Source of the DNA: Flavobacteriales bacterium
GTDB lineage: Bacteria; Bacteroidota; Bacteroidia; Flavobacteriales_F; PHOS-HE28
Reading direction: 5' to 3'
DNA length: 64,000 nt
Assembly (NCBI GenBank): GCA_023957375.1
Contig: JAMLHB010000003.1
Span: 255,830 to 319,829 of the forward strand
The notes under the pieces are model-generated. The model searched no databases. It saw only the letters and a program-made list of their open reading frames with translations, and was not told the DNA's origin. Position 1 is the stretch's first letter; every line of letters starts with the position of its first letter. The translations under genes and the position numbers were made by a program. Positions 30,427 through 39,013 of the stretch are shown here, in pieces.

Positions 30427-32493
30427 ATGAGACAACTACTTACGCTTTCCCTGCTTTTGCCTTCCTTGGCCTTTGGCCAAGCACTTACCGGCACCGCGCC
30501 TGAGCAGCGCACCGTGTTCCTTGAAGACTTCACCGGCATCAAGTGCGTGTATTGCCCTGAAGGGCACACGATCATGGCAGGCATTGCCGCAGCGCACCCC
30601 GGAGTGGTTTCATTGATCGGTGTGCATGCGGGAAGCTTTGCCGTGCCCAGCGCAGGGCAACCGGATTTCCGTACCACGGCAGGCACCACCATCAACAACT
30701 TTTTCGGGGTCAGCGGGTATCCTTCCGGGGTGATCAACCGCCATTCCTTCGGCGGAACCACCGTCCTGAGCCGCAATGCATGGGCTGAGGCCTCCGCGCA
30801 GATCCTCGCCATGCCCTCGCCGGTGAACCTCGGCATGGAAAGCTCCTTCGACCAGGACACCCGTGAGCTCACCGTGCACGTGCAGCTGTATTACACGGCT
30901 GACAGTCCCGGAGGGGAGGACCGCATCAGCGTACTGCTCGCGGAAAACAACATCACCGGCTTTCAGACCACCCCGCAAGGCAACAATCCCAATTACAACC
31001 ATACCCACGTCATGCGCGCCTACATCACCGGCACCTGGGGCGAGGGGGTAACCACCACCACCGCGGGCACCACCGTGGACAGAACCTACACCTACACCGT
31101 GCCCGTCGAATGGAACATTGCCAATTGTGAGGTCACTGCATTCGTGGGCGAGGTACAATCGGACGTGTACCAGGCGCGCACCGTGGCAGCCGATGGCGGG
31201 GCCACCCAGATCGCCGGTGCCTTGGCCGCCGTGGCCGGCGCCTTCCAAGCGGGGAGCAGCGGTGCGGGCAACAACTTTTCCACCATCTTCCACAACTTGG
31301 TGGGCGGCAGTGCTGATTTCACGGTGAACATCGAAACCATCGATGCACCAGCTTCTTGGGGTGCCAGCCTGCAGGTGGACGGCAACACCATGGCCAGCGG
31401 ATCGGTGATCACCGTGGCCGAAGCAGCCACCGTACAGTTCTCCGCCACCATTACTCCGGACAACACGCCAGGAATTGGCAACTACCGGATCTTCCTCACT
31501 TCCGTGGGTTTCCCCGATGCCGCACCGATGGTGCAGGAAGTCCATGTGATCAGCGGCGTACACGACCTGATCGTGGCCAATCCCGATGCGGAACAATGGA
31601 ACTCGCGCTATACCATGGCCATGGACCAAGCCGGTGAACTGGCCTATGCCAAAACATCCCGGGATGCTTTCATCAAGTTCGGGCAAGCCGATGCCTTGGG
31701 CGGTGTGCTCAACATCTACCGCAATGTCAGCTGGACCTTCCCCAGCATCACCGATGAGGAGGTGGCTTTGCTGAGCTCCTTCATGGACAATGGCGGCAAC
31801 CTGATGATCGCCGGACAGGACATCGGCTGGGACCAAAGCGGTGCCAGCAGTGCCTATGGGACGGCCGCCACGCAATCCTTCTACACCAATTACATGCTGG
31901 CCACCTTCGTTAACGACGGCAGCCCCAGCAGCAACCAGGTCGTGTTCAATGCCGGGGACCCCGTGTTCGGCGGAGTATCCAATTCCGCCGTGGCCAATGT
32001 CTTCGGAAGTGGCAACACCTACCCGGACGAGATCACGCCCATTGCCCCGGCCTCGGCCATCCTCACGTACAACACCACACCGAAGATCGGTGGCATCAGG
32101 GCACAAACCGCCAACTACAAATTGGTGTACTTCGGCGTTGGACCGGAACAGATGGGCAACCAGGCCGTGGGGCGGTCCATGGTCCAACTGAGCCATGACT
32201 GGTTCTATGGCATTGTGGGCATTACCGAGTTCGATGCGGCCATGGCCGCCTTGGGCCAGGCCTACCCGGTGCCTGCGGACGCTGTGCTGCACATTCCCGT
32301 GAACACGCTGCCCGGCGATGCGATGCTGCAAGTCTTCGATGCCATGGGCCGCTTGGTGGTCGAAAAAACGGTTGCCGGGGAGCCGGAGGTCCTGCAGGTG
32401 AACACCAGCGGACTGGCGAACGGGGTGTACAGCTACCGGCTGCGCACGGCCGCTTCAGCCGGGCCGGCACGCTCCTTCACGATAGCACACTGA
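30427..32493 (+). CDS. Omp28-related secreted protein with T9SS sorting domain
   Basis: A 688-residue exported protein. Signal peptide 1-18 (LLTLSLLLPSLAFGQ). The Omp28-like domain begins TVFLEDFTGIKCVYCPEGH with a thioredoxin-like C40-x-x-C43, then PSGVINR. Ig-like strands follow (230-380), then a gliding-motility-like region with FIKFGQADALGG and DNGGNLMIAGQDIGW. The T9SS domain starts about residue 605 (AYPVPADAVLHIPV) and ends NGVYSYRL. Surface or secreted; function of the Omp28 group unknown. A terminator follows. Confidence 0.9.
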   Translation: MRQLLTLSLLLPSLAFGQALTGTAPEQRTVFLEDFTGIKCVYCPEGHTIMAGIAAAHPGVVSLIGVHAGSFAVPSAGQPDFRTTAGTTINNFFGVSGYPSGVINRHSFGGTTVLSRNAWAEASAQILAMPSPVNLGMESSFDQDTRELTVHVQLYYTADSPGGEDRISVLLAENNITGFQTTPQGNNPNYNHTHVMRAYITGTWGEGVTTTTAGTTVDRTYTYTVPVEWNIANCEVTAFVGEVQSDVYQARTVAADGGATQIAGALAAVAGAFQAGSSGAGNNFSTIFHNLVGGSADFTVNIETIDAPASWGASLQVDGNTMASGSVITVAEAATVQFSATITPDNTPGIGNYRIFLTSVGFPDAAPMVQEVHVISGVHDLIVANPDAEQWNSRYTMAMDQAGELAYAKTSRDAFIKFGQADALGGVLNIYRNVSWTFPSITDEEVALLSSFMDNGGNLMIAGQDIGWDQSGASSAYGTAATQSFYTNYMLATFVNDGSPSSNQVVFNAGDPVFGGVSNSAVANVFGSGNTYPDEITPIAPASAILTYNTTPKIGGIRAQTANYKLVYFGVGPEQMGNQAVGRSMVQLSHDWFYGIVGITEFDAAMAALGQAYPVPADAVLHIPVNTLPGDAMLQVFDAMGRLVVEKTVAGEPEVLQVNTSGLANGVYSYRLRTAASAGPARSFTIAH

Positions 32494-32516
32494 CCACTAC
32501 TTCCCACTTGACCATG

Positions 32517-32544
32517 AAAAGCTTCCCCCGGGAAGCTTTTCTTT
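32517..32544 (+). terminator. Rho-independent terminator
   Basis: AAAAGCTTCCC-CC-GGGAAGCTTTT followed by CTTTT, directly after the Omp28-like gene and 56 bp before recJ. The A/T flanks would let it work in both directions. Confidence 0.85.
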
Positions 32545-32599
32545 TACCCGCCGGTACCACGTGCGCATCCGTTCCGGCAACGCTGAATAACTTGCACGC

Positions 32600-34405
32600 A
32601 TGACTGTGCCACTTAAACGATGGCGCTTTTTGCCGCCTGCCGACCCGGCGGCCGTGAAAGCACTGACACACGACCGCTGCACGCAGAGCATGGCCACATT
32701 GCTCGCACAACGCGGAATTCGTACTCCCGCCGAGGCCCGTGAATTCTACCGCCCTTCCATGCATCACCTGCACGACCCGTTCCTGATGAAGGACATGGAC
32801 CGGGCGGTGGACCGCATTGTACAGGCCCTACGCGAGCAGGAGCCGATCATGGTGTACGGTGACTACGATGTGGACGGCACCACCTCGGTGGCGTTGGTTT
32901 ACAACGTGCTATCACAGTGCATCAAGGATACCAAGGACCTCATGCACTATGTGCCGGACCGCTACGCGGAAGGCTACGGCGTGTCCAAGCTGGGCATCGA
33001 CCGTGCGGTTGCCCGGGGCGTGAAGCTCATCATCGCACTGGACTGCGGCGTGAAGGCCGTGGACAAGGTGGCCTACGCGAAGGAGAAGGGAATTGATTTC
33101 ATCATTTGCGACCACCATCTGCCGGGTGAACAACTTCCCGACGCCGTGGCCGTACTGGACCCCAAACGCGCGGACTGCCCTTACCCCTACAAGGAATTGA
33201 GCGGCTGCGGCATCGGCTTCAAGCTGATGCAGGCCTTTGCGCAGCACAACGACATGCCCTTCGCCGATCTGGAGGAACTGCTCGACCTGGTGGCCGTGAG
33301 CATTGCGTGCGACATTGTGCCGCTGGACGGCGAGAACCGCACCTTGGCCTATTTCGGGCTGAAACAGCTCAACAAACCGAGAAAGCGACCGGGCATACAA
33401 GCCTTGCTGGACCTTTCCACTGGCCGCAAATCGCCAATGGCTGCGAACAAACCGCTCACCGTCACCGAACTGGTGTTCGTGTTGGGGCCGCGCATCAACG
33501 CTGCGGGGCGCATCGAGCACGGGCAGCAGGCCGTGGAACTGCTGCTCGCAAGAACCAGTACCGAGGCCGCGAACATCGCCCAACGCGTGGACAGCAACAA
33601 TGCAACGCGCCAAGGCCTGGACAAATCCATCACGGAACAGGCGCTGGAAATGTTCGAGACCGAAGACTACCTGAAGGATGCATGGAGCTCGGTGGTGTTC
33701 AACAAGGACTGGCACAAGGGCGTGGTGGGCATTGTGGCCTCGCGGCTCATCGAGCAGCACTACCGGCCCACCATCGTGCTCACGGAAAGCAACGGCAAGG
33801 TGGCGGGCAGCGCCCGCAGTGTAAAGGGCTTCAATGTGCACGATGCCATCGCCAAGTGCGCCGACCTGTTGGAGCAATACGGCGGGCACATGTATGCCGC
33901 CGGGCTCACGATGAAGCCGGACAACGTGAAGGCATTCCGGGAAGCATTCGAGCAAGTGGTGCGCAACACCCTGCCCCCGGCGTTGCGGGTACCCGAGGAA
34001 GAGGTGGACCTGGAGATCGGGTTTGCGGAGATCCAACCTCCGTTCGTGCGAGGTATCCATGGCATGGAGCCGTTCGGCCCGGCAAACATGAAACCGGTGT
34101 TCCTTACGCACGGCGTGGTGGCCCGGGACGCGCGCACCATCGGAAGCACCGGGGACCATCTGAAATTCAGGGCCTGCGACCCCAAGCATCCGGAAGTGGA
34201 ATTTGAGGCGATCGCATTCCGGCAAGGCGCGCAGTTGGACCTGGTGCGCTCCGGAAATCCCTTCAGCCTGCTATACACCATCGAGGAGAACCACTACAAC
34301 GGCCACACCACCCTGCAACTGAACGTGAAGGACCTGAGGACCGGCGGGGAGGACATGCCGGGATCGGAACTTCCGGCCGCACGGGAAATCACTGTGGCCC
34401 CATGA
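32600..34405 (+). CDS. recJ: Single-stranded-DNA-specific exonuclease RecJ
   Basis: A 601-residue 5'-3' exonuclease of the DHH family acting in recombination and mismatch repair. Motifs: YGDYDVDGTTS at 86-96, ALDCG at 146-150, CDHHLPG at 170-176, DHHA1 part with GSARSVKGFNVHDA and YGGHMYAAG, and the OB-type domain after 455. The last bases overlap tadA (ATGA), so the two are co-translated. Confidence 0.97.
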   Translation: MTVPLKRWRFLPPADPAAVKALTHDRCTQSMATLLAQRGIRTPAEAREFYRPSMHHLHDPFLMKDMDRAVDRIVQALREQEPIMVYGDYDVDGTTSVALVYNVLSQCIKDTKDLMHYVPDRYAEGYGVSKLGIDRAVARGVKLIIALDCGVKAVDKVAYAKEKGIDFIICDHHLPGEQLPDAVAVLDPKRADCPYPYKELSGCGIGFKLMQAFAQHNDMPFADLEELLDLVAVSIACDIVPLDGENRTLAYFGLKQLNKPRKRPGIQALLDLSTGRKSPMAANKPLTVTELVFVLGPRINAAGRIEHGQQAVELLLARTSTEAANIAQRVDSNNATRQGLDKSITEQALEMFETEDYLKDAWSSVVFNKDWHKGVVGIVASRLIEQHYRPTIVLTESNGKVAGSARSVKGFNVHDAIAKCADLLEQYGGHMYAAGLTMKPDNVKAFREAFEQVVRNTLPPALRVPEEEVDLEIGFAEIQPPFVRGIHGMEPFGPANMKPVFLTHGVVARDARTIGSTGDHLKFRACDPKHPEVEFEAIAFRQGAQLDLVRSGNPFSLLYTIEENHYNGHTTLQLNVKDLRTGGEDMPGSELPAAREITVAP

Positions 34406-34869
34406 GCAGTTCGCTGATCACCGTGCACGATGATGAGCACTGGATGCGCCACGCCTTGCGGGAAGCCGAACTGGCTTTCGCAGCGGACGAGGTGCCCATC
34501 GGCGCGGTGATCGTGGCCGGTGACCGGATCATTGCAAGGGGCCACAACCTCACCGAACGCCTGAACGATGTAACAGCGCATGCCGAAATGCAGGCCATCA
34601 CCGCCGCTGCGGAACACATCGGAGGCAAGTACTTGCAGGACTGCACGCTTTACGTGACCGTGGAACCGTGCGTGATGTGCGCCGGCGCCCTGGCCTGGAG
34701 CCACATTGGGCGCATCGTCTTTGGCGCGTTCGATGAAAAAGCAGGTTACCGACGCGTGGGCAGCATACTCCTCCACCCCAAAACGCAAGTGACCGGCGGC
34801 GTGTTGGAGCCGGCCTGCGCCGATTTGATGAAGGCGTTCTTCAGGAAGAAGAGGTCATTGGGGAGGTAA
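34402..34869 (+). CDS. tadA: tRNA adenosine(34) deaminase
   Basis: A 155-residue zinc deaminase converting A34 to inosine in tRNA-Arg. The H60-A-E62 and P-C90-V-M-C93 zinc/catalytic motifs are intact, and DEVPIGAVIV precedes them. It begins within the recJ stop codon. Confidence 0.95.
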   Translation: MSSSLITVHDDEHWMRHALREAELAFAADEVPIGAVIVAGDRIIARGHNLTERLNDVTAHAEMQAITAAAEHIGGKYLQDCTLYVTVEPCVMCAGALAWSHIGRIVFGAFDEKAGYRRVGSILLHPKTQVTGGVLEPACADLMKAFFRKKRSLGR

Positions 34870-34961
34870 GTTGCCAATTGTCCATTGTCAGTGAAATGCA
34901 CCACTGGTATCGGAAAACCAGCAACTATCCCTCCGCCACCAAATACCTCAGGTTTAAGCTT
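34869..34961 (-). pseudogene. Copy of the lolE 3' end (left direct repeat)
   Basis: A 93-bp segment aligned over its full length with 35616-35708. Both start AGTTG, share AATGCACCACTGG and ACCAGCAACTA, and end in minus-strand codons for S-L-x-x-RYLV-x-x-x-stop, the C-terminus of the permease. They differ at roughly a fifth of positions. They bracket the DUF433/DUF5615 module. Confidence 0.9.
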
Positions 34962-35003
34962 GAATCGTAGGATCGTCTAACTTCGCATAGGTGTACTTCA
35001 GCC

Positions 35004-35234
35004 ATGGACTACAGGAAAATCATTACCATCGAACCGGGAAAGCGCGGTGGCAAACCTTGCATTCGCGGTTTAAGAATCACCGTGGGCGATGTGCTTGGCT
35101 ACCTGGCGAGTGGCATGTCCATGGCAGAGATCCTGATGGATTTTGATGAGCTAAAGGAAGAAGATATCCGCGCCTGCCTCGCCTATGCAGCTGATAGGGA
35201 GCGATTTACCATGATCATTCCCTCCGCCGCGTGA
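35004..35234 (+). CDS. DUF433 family antitoxin-like protein
   Basis: A 76-residue DUF433 protein (ITIEPGKRGGKPCIRGLRITVGDVLGYLASGMS, then ILMDFDELKEEDIRACLAYA). The family is a winged-HTH partner of PIN-like proteins in VapBC-related modules. The ATG at 35004 follows TAACTTCG by 18 nt. Its stop overlaps the next gene's GTG start. Confidence 0.92.
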   Translation: MDYRKIITIEPGKRGGKPCIRGLRITVGDVLGYLASGMSMAEILMDFDELKEEDIRACLAYAADRERFTMIIPSAA

Positions 35235-35563
35235 AGTTCTTGATCGATGAGAACCTTTCGGACAAGCTGGTTCCCGGCTTGGACCAACATTTTCCGGGAA
35301 CAAGGCACGTTAAACAACTGGACCTTGCACACCAACCGGACAGCACGGTTTGGTCCATGGCCAAACAGGAAGGCTTCATCATCCTCACGCAGGACGATGA
35401 CTTCACTGAAATGAGCCTTTTGAACGGGTTCCCACCCAAAGTGGTCCATCTGGCAATGGGCAATCATTCAACCCGTGATTGGCTGCGCATCATTCTTGCC
35501 AATGTCCACCTCTGTAAACTATTCGGGAAAAACAACGAGTTTGGATTATTGGTGATCAAGTGA
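35231..35563 (+). CDS. DUF5615 PIN-like toxin
   Basis: A 110-residue DUF5615/Mut7-C-like nuclease. Acidic residues of the PIN fold are visible in KFLIDENLSDKL, the D-x-T-V-W helix, ILTQDDDF and the later helix LRIILANVHL. It starts at GTG 35231, overlapping DUF433. The pair is a standard toxin-antitoxin arrangement; the RNA target is unknown. Confidence 0.9.
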   Translation: MKFLIDENLSDKLVPGLDQHFPGTRHVKQLDLAHQPDSTVWSMAKQEGFIILTQDDDFTEMSLLNGFPPKVVHLAMGNHSTRDWLRIILANVHLCKLFGKNNEFGLLVIK

Positions 35564-35615
35564 ACCCCTTCATCGGGCATTCTGATTTGTGATGAAGGCA
35601 CGGCCTTCATTCTGA

Positions 35616-35708
35616 AGTTGATAGTTGTCCGTTCGTGGTGCAATGCACCACTGGCAACGGACAACCAGCAACTACTCCCCCGTCACCAAATACCTCCGGC
35701 TCAAGCTG
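35616..35708 (-). repeat. Right direct repeat, contains the true lolE 3' end
   Basis: The 93-bp partner of 34869-34961. Its last 37 bp are the C-terminal codons of the permease gene; the rest is downstream sequence with GTTGTC-type heptamers. Confidence 0.9.
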
Positions 35709-36892
35709 CGCAGCGGCACCCATGCCGCCACCGTACCGATGGCCATCACGGCGATGAAGATCATGACCAGGTCGGTCCACATCACCTCCACGGGGTAGGC
35801 ATCCACCACGGAATCCTGAAGCGAAACGAAGCCCGTCCATTTTTGCAGCGCGCACAGGCCAAGGCCCGCCAACAAGCCGGTCACCGTGCCCACCACCACG
35901 ATCAGCAGGCCCTCCAGGAAGAACACCCGCCGGATGAAGCGGTCCGTGACGCCCATGCCGCCAAGCGTGCGCATGTCCTGCCGTTTTTCAATCATCATCA
36001 AGGTGAGCGAGGCAATGATGTTGAACGCACCAATAAGCCCGATGAAAGCGAGCACCACGAATGTGAACCACTTCTCGTTGGCATTGGTGGTGTACATCAG
36101 CATGTTCTTCTGCTGACGTGTCTTCACTGTGAATGCCTTGCCGGCGATCCGCTCCACCGCAGTTTTCAGCTTGCCCGGATCGGCGCCCGGCCTGGCCTGA
36201 ACCTCCAACGCATTCACCTCGTCGCCGTAATGCAACAGCGCAGCGGCGAAGCCGATAGGCGCCAAGAGGTACTGGCGGTCGAACTCCATGTTGATCGTGA
36301 ACGCCCCCGACACGGCGACTCGGCGCTGCTCGAAGGCAGAGGACGATAGCTGGGCGATCTTTCTTCCCCGGATCAATGCACCGAGCTGCAGCGGCTCCGT
36401 CACCCCATCATCCACTGGCACCCGAAGCACATCCTTCAGTGCTGCGCCGAGGATCACTACGGGCCCATGTCCGTTCTCCAACATGGCTTCGCCGGAATAC
36501 ATGTGTCGCGCCAGTCCACTCATCGCCACGTATTGCGGCTCCACCCCCTTCATGGTGCCAACGGCCTGTTCATCACCGGAGCGCAGCAGCACATTCTCCT
36601 CGATCACCCAACTGACTTCCTTCACCTCTGGCAAGGCCTTGATCGCCGCAAGGTTCAGGCTGTCTCGCGGAAAAGTTTTGCCAGTGGCAGGTGTGATGGT
36701 GATGTCCTGGTCGAACGGGCTGTACAAGGTGTCCACCAATTGCGAGATGCCGTTGAGGGTGCTGAGCACCACCACCATGGCCGCCGTGACCACCGCAACC
36801 ACCACAATACTGATCAGCGTGATGATGTTCACGGCGTTCTGTTTGCGCTTGGCAAGCAGGTAGCGGCGGGCGAAGAGCAGGGGGAGGTTCAC
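35672..36892 (-). CDS. lolE: LolC/E-type ABC transporter permease
   Basis: A 406-residue FtsX-like permease, the membrane part of the lipoprotein-releasing (LolCDE-like) or a related MacB-type transporter. A first transmembrane helix at 22-45 follows FARRYLLAKRKQNAVNIIT, a large periplasmic domain spans 50-270, and three helices follow (VVLAFIGLIGAFNIIASL, VFFLEGLLIVVVGTVTG, MIFIAVMAIGTVAAW). R-T-L-G-x-M-G before the second helix is the usual coupling segment. The ATPase subunit is not in the window. Confidence 0.9.
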   Translation of the reverse strand: MNLPLLFARRYLLAKRKQNAVNIITLISIVVVAVVTAAMVVVLSTLNGISQLVDTLYSPFDQDITITPATGKTFPRDSLNLAAIKALPEVKEVSWVIEENVLLRSGDEQAVGTMKGVEPQYVAMSGLARHMYSGEAMLENGHGPVVILGAALKDVLRVPVDDGVTEPLQLGALIRGRKIAQLSSSAFEQRRVAVSGAFTINMEFDRQYLLAPIGFAAALLHYGDEVNALEVQARPGADPGKLKTAVERIAGKAFTVKTRQQKNMLMYTTNANEKWFTFVVLAFIGLIGAFNIIASLTLMMIEKRQDMRTLGGMGVTDRFIRRVFFLEGLLIVVVGTVTGLLAGLGLCALQKWTGFVSLQDSVVDAYPVEVMWTDLVMIFIAVMAIGTVAAWVPLRSLSRRYLVTGE

Positions 36893-36946
36893 GGGGTGAA
36901 GATCGCAGCAGTGCGCTATATTCGCTAATCACGTTGCCTTTGTTGC

Positions 36947-37660
36947 ATGAGGGGTGCCTGGTTTCAGACAACGATCTTGACCGCAGACTTGCTGCTTTCA
37001 ACCTTATCAGCAAATGGCCAGTGGGAGGTTCGCGCCATGGCGGGCGCAGGACTCAGCCGGTTCAACACGGACATGCACCTGGCCCACGGCCGTGATGAAA
37101 CCCAGGCCGTGCAGCACCGCTTTTCATGGTTGTTGGGGGCCACTGCCACACATTCCATCACGGACAAGCTGGCGATCAGCAGCGGCTTGTGCTGGTCCGC
37201 CTTCAACGGCAACAATGAAGTGTGGATCCGTGGCAACCTGACCCAAGAGCAGCTGTGGCAACTCCAATACCTGTACTTGCCATTGATGGTGCATTTCCAT
37301 TGGCAAGGTGCGCATGTGGGTGCTGGCTACCAATCGGGCATTCCGGTAGCCGGAGCCATCACCTTCACCGATCACAATGCGTGGATGGGCATGCCTGATC
37401 AGCGCTCTTCCACGCACCGGCTCGACCTGCTGCGCGCCGATGCGGGAATAGTGGCGGAAGCGGGCCATGACCTTGGGAAAAAGTTCAGTGTGGGATTGCG
37501 CTACTACCGGGGTTTAAGCGACATCAGGGACCATTCAGACGGATTGATGGACCCTTTGTACCCGGAGCAATTCGTCCTGGTGGTCAGCTATGGCCTGCTG
37601 CCGAAGGCAAAACCCGCGAAACCGGAGGTTCCTGTTCCTGCTGCACCGGCACCACAGTAG
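36947..37660 (+). CDS. PorT-like outer membrane beta-barrel protein
   Basis: A 237-residue exported protein (signal TTILTADLLLSTLSANG). The barrel pattern includes VRAMAGAGLSRF, LGATATHSITDKLAISSGLCW, YLYLPLMVHFHW, VGAGYQSGIPV and KFSVGLRYYRGLSDI, then VLVVSYGLL as the last strand. A short Pro/Ala tail follows. It is divergent from lolE and runs towards the methyltransferase gene. Function unknown. Confidence 0.82.
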   Translation: MRGAWFQTTILTADLLLSTLSANGQWEVRAMAGAGLSRFNTDMHLAHGRDETQAVQHRFSWLLGATATHSITDKLAISSGLCWSAFNGNNEVWIRGNLTQEQLWQLQYLYLPLMVHFHWQGAHVGAGYQSGIPVAGAITFTDHNAWMGMPDQRSSTHRLDLLRADAGIVAEAGHDLGKKFSVGLRYYRGLSDIRDHSDGLMDPLYPEQFVLVVSYGLLPKAKPAKPEVPVPAAPAPQ

Positions 37661-37663
37661 CAT

Positions 37664-38473
37664 CTACTTCCACGCCTTCACGATCAAGCCCGTGCCCGTG
37701 GGGTGCTTGCCGTTCACGTCAAACCAGTTCAGCACGAAAGCCACCGGATAGGCGACGAGGTAGTAGAACGGCAGTACGATGAAGAAGAGCTTGCTGGCGT
37801 TGAGCATCAGCAGCGGCCACTTCATGCTGAGCTTCCAGCTGATCTTGCCCGGGGTCCCGTAACTGTAGCGCGCCTCCACCCTGCTGAAGCCGTTGCGCAG
37901 GGCCTTGGCGCGGATGTCGTCGATGTTGTAGCCGTCGCGCACATGCTCCTCGATGAACGAGCCTTCCTCCTCGCCATGCACGTCGCTGCCGCCTTGGTCG
38001 CTGGGGGTGCTGATGATGAGCATGCCGCCGGGCTTGAGCGAGGTGGAATAACAGCGCAGCGCAGCTTCATCTTCCAGGATGTGCTCCATCACGTCCACGC
38101 ACACCACCAGCTCAAACGCTTCCGGCCGCTGGAATTTGGTCACATCGCCCACTTCAAACTTCACTTGCGGCCTGCCGATCTTTTGGAAGAAGGCATTGCA
38201 ATCGGCCACCTGCTCTTCTTTCACATCGACTGCCGTGATCGTCCACTTGGACGATAGGCCGCTGAGCCAATAGCTGTACTGGCCGAAACCCGCACCTGCA
38301 TCATAAATGGCCAGCTCGCGGTTCCGCTTGTCCCGGCCCCAGGCCCGCAGTTCCTTGTGGATGTGCCATGCGCGCAGCAGCAACAGGTCCAGCAAATGAT
38401 AGAACAGCTTGCGCAGGGCGGGCGTGCTGTTGAAGACCACGCCGAGGCGGCGTTTCACCGGATCGTACTGCAT
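37664..38473 (-). CDS. Class I SAM-dependent methyltransferase
   Basis: A 269-residue methyltransferase with motif I YDAGAGFGQYSYWL near 57-70, the DVK acidic loop, a VGDVTKF motif II, and VCVDVMEHILED. A C-terminal membrane-associated segment (FFIVLPFYYLVAYPVAFVL) is unusual and suggests a lipid or membrane-bound substrate. It lies 48 bp downstream of rbfA on the same strand and is probably co-transcribed with it. Confidence 0.88.
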   Translation of the reverse strand: MQYDPVKRRLGVVFNSTPALRKLFYHLLDLLLLRAWHIHKELRAWGRDKRNRELAIYDAGAGFGQYSYWLSGLSSKWTITAVDVKEEQVADCNAFFQKIGRPQVKFEVGDVTKFQRPEAFELVVCVDVMEHILEDEAALRCYSTSLKPGGMLIISTPSDQGGSDVHGEEEGSFIEEHVRDGYNIDDIRAKALRNGFSRVEARYSYGTPGKISWKLSMKWPLLMLNASKLFFIVLPFYYLVAYPVAFVLNWFDVNGKHPTGTGLIVKAWK

Positions 38474-38521
38474 GCCTTGGGGGCTGGGTTATGCGTGAGG
38501 CCGCTGCGGCAGGTTGATGGT

Positions 38522-38863
38522 TCAATCCTTTTTCAGCAAGTTCTCAATCTCTTCCTTGCGGTCCTGGGAATCATCAATGTAGAAATTGAGCTCGGGCACG
38601 ATCCGCAGTTGCTTGCCCAACCTGTTTCCCAATTCGCCACGCAAGCGGGGTGTCAGGTCCCGCACCTGATCCAGCACGGCCTGCTTGTCCTTCACGGGGA
38701 ACAGGCTCAAATACACTTTGGCCAAGCCCAGGTCCGGGCTGACCCGCACGCCGGTGACCGTGATCAATCCTCCGGGCAACAACCGGTGCCCGTAACCTTG
38801 CATCACCTCGGCCATTTCCTGTTGCAGCAGGCTGTTCACCTTGCTTTGCCGTACGCTGTCCAT
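38522..38863 (-). CDS. rbfA: Ribosome-binding factor A
   Basis: A 113-residue RbfA, needed for 30S maturation. Typical features are the start RQSKVNSLLQQEMAEV, ITVTGVRVSPDLGLAKVYLS and LRIVPELNFYIDDS. It is divergent from the ABC exporter. Confidence 0.94.
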   Translation of the reverse strand: MDSVRQSKVNSLLQQEMAEVMQGYGHRLLPGGLITVTGVRVSPDLGLAKVYLSLFPVKDKQAVLDQVRDLTPRLRGELGNRLGKQLRIVPELNFYIDDSQDRKEEIENLLKKD

Positions 38864-38995
38864 GGCGCGAAGATAGAACGGCGGATGGGGGCAGTTGCTT
38901 TGTGGGCTCGGCGCCCTTCATCAACCGGTTCCGGCCTGTGCCGTTGCCCCCTTGCCCGGCGGCACATCGGCCTTCCTGGCGATCGCCCGCCCCGA

Positions 38996-39003
38996 TACCT
39001 TTG
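38996..39003 (+). promoter_or_regulatory. -7 element TACCTTTG
   Basis: Exact TAnnTTTG match, 10 nt before the ABC exporter ATG at 39014, which supports that start over the much longer frame from 38357. Confidence 0.6.
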
Positions 39004-39013
39004 GCCCTTCGCA

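Noticed and set aside
38357..39013. N-terminal extension of the ABC exporter
   Set aside because: The extension runs antisense through rbfA; a -7 box and an ATG at 39014 fit the family start.
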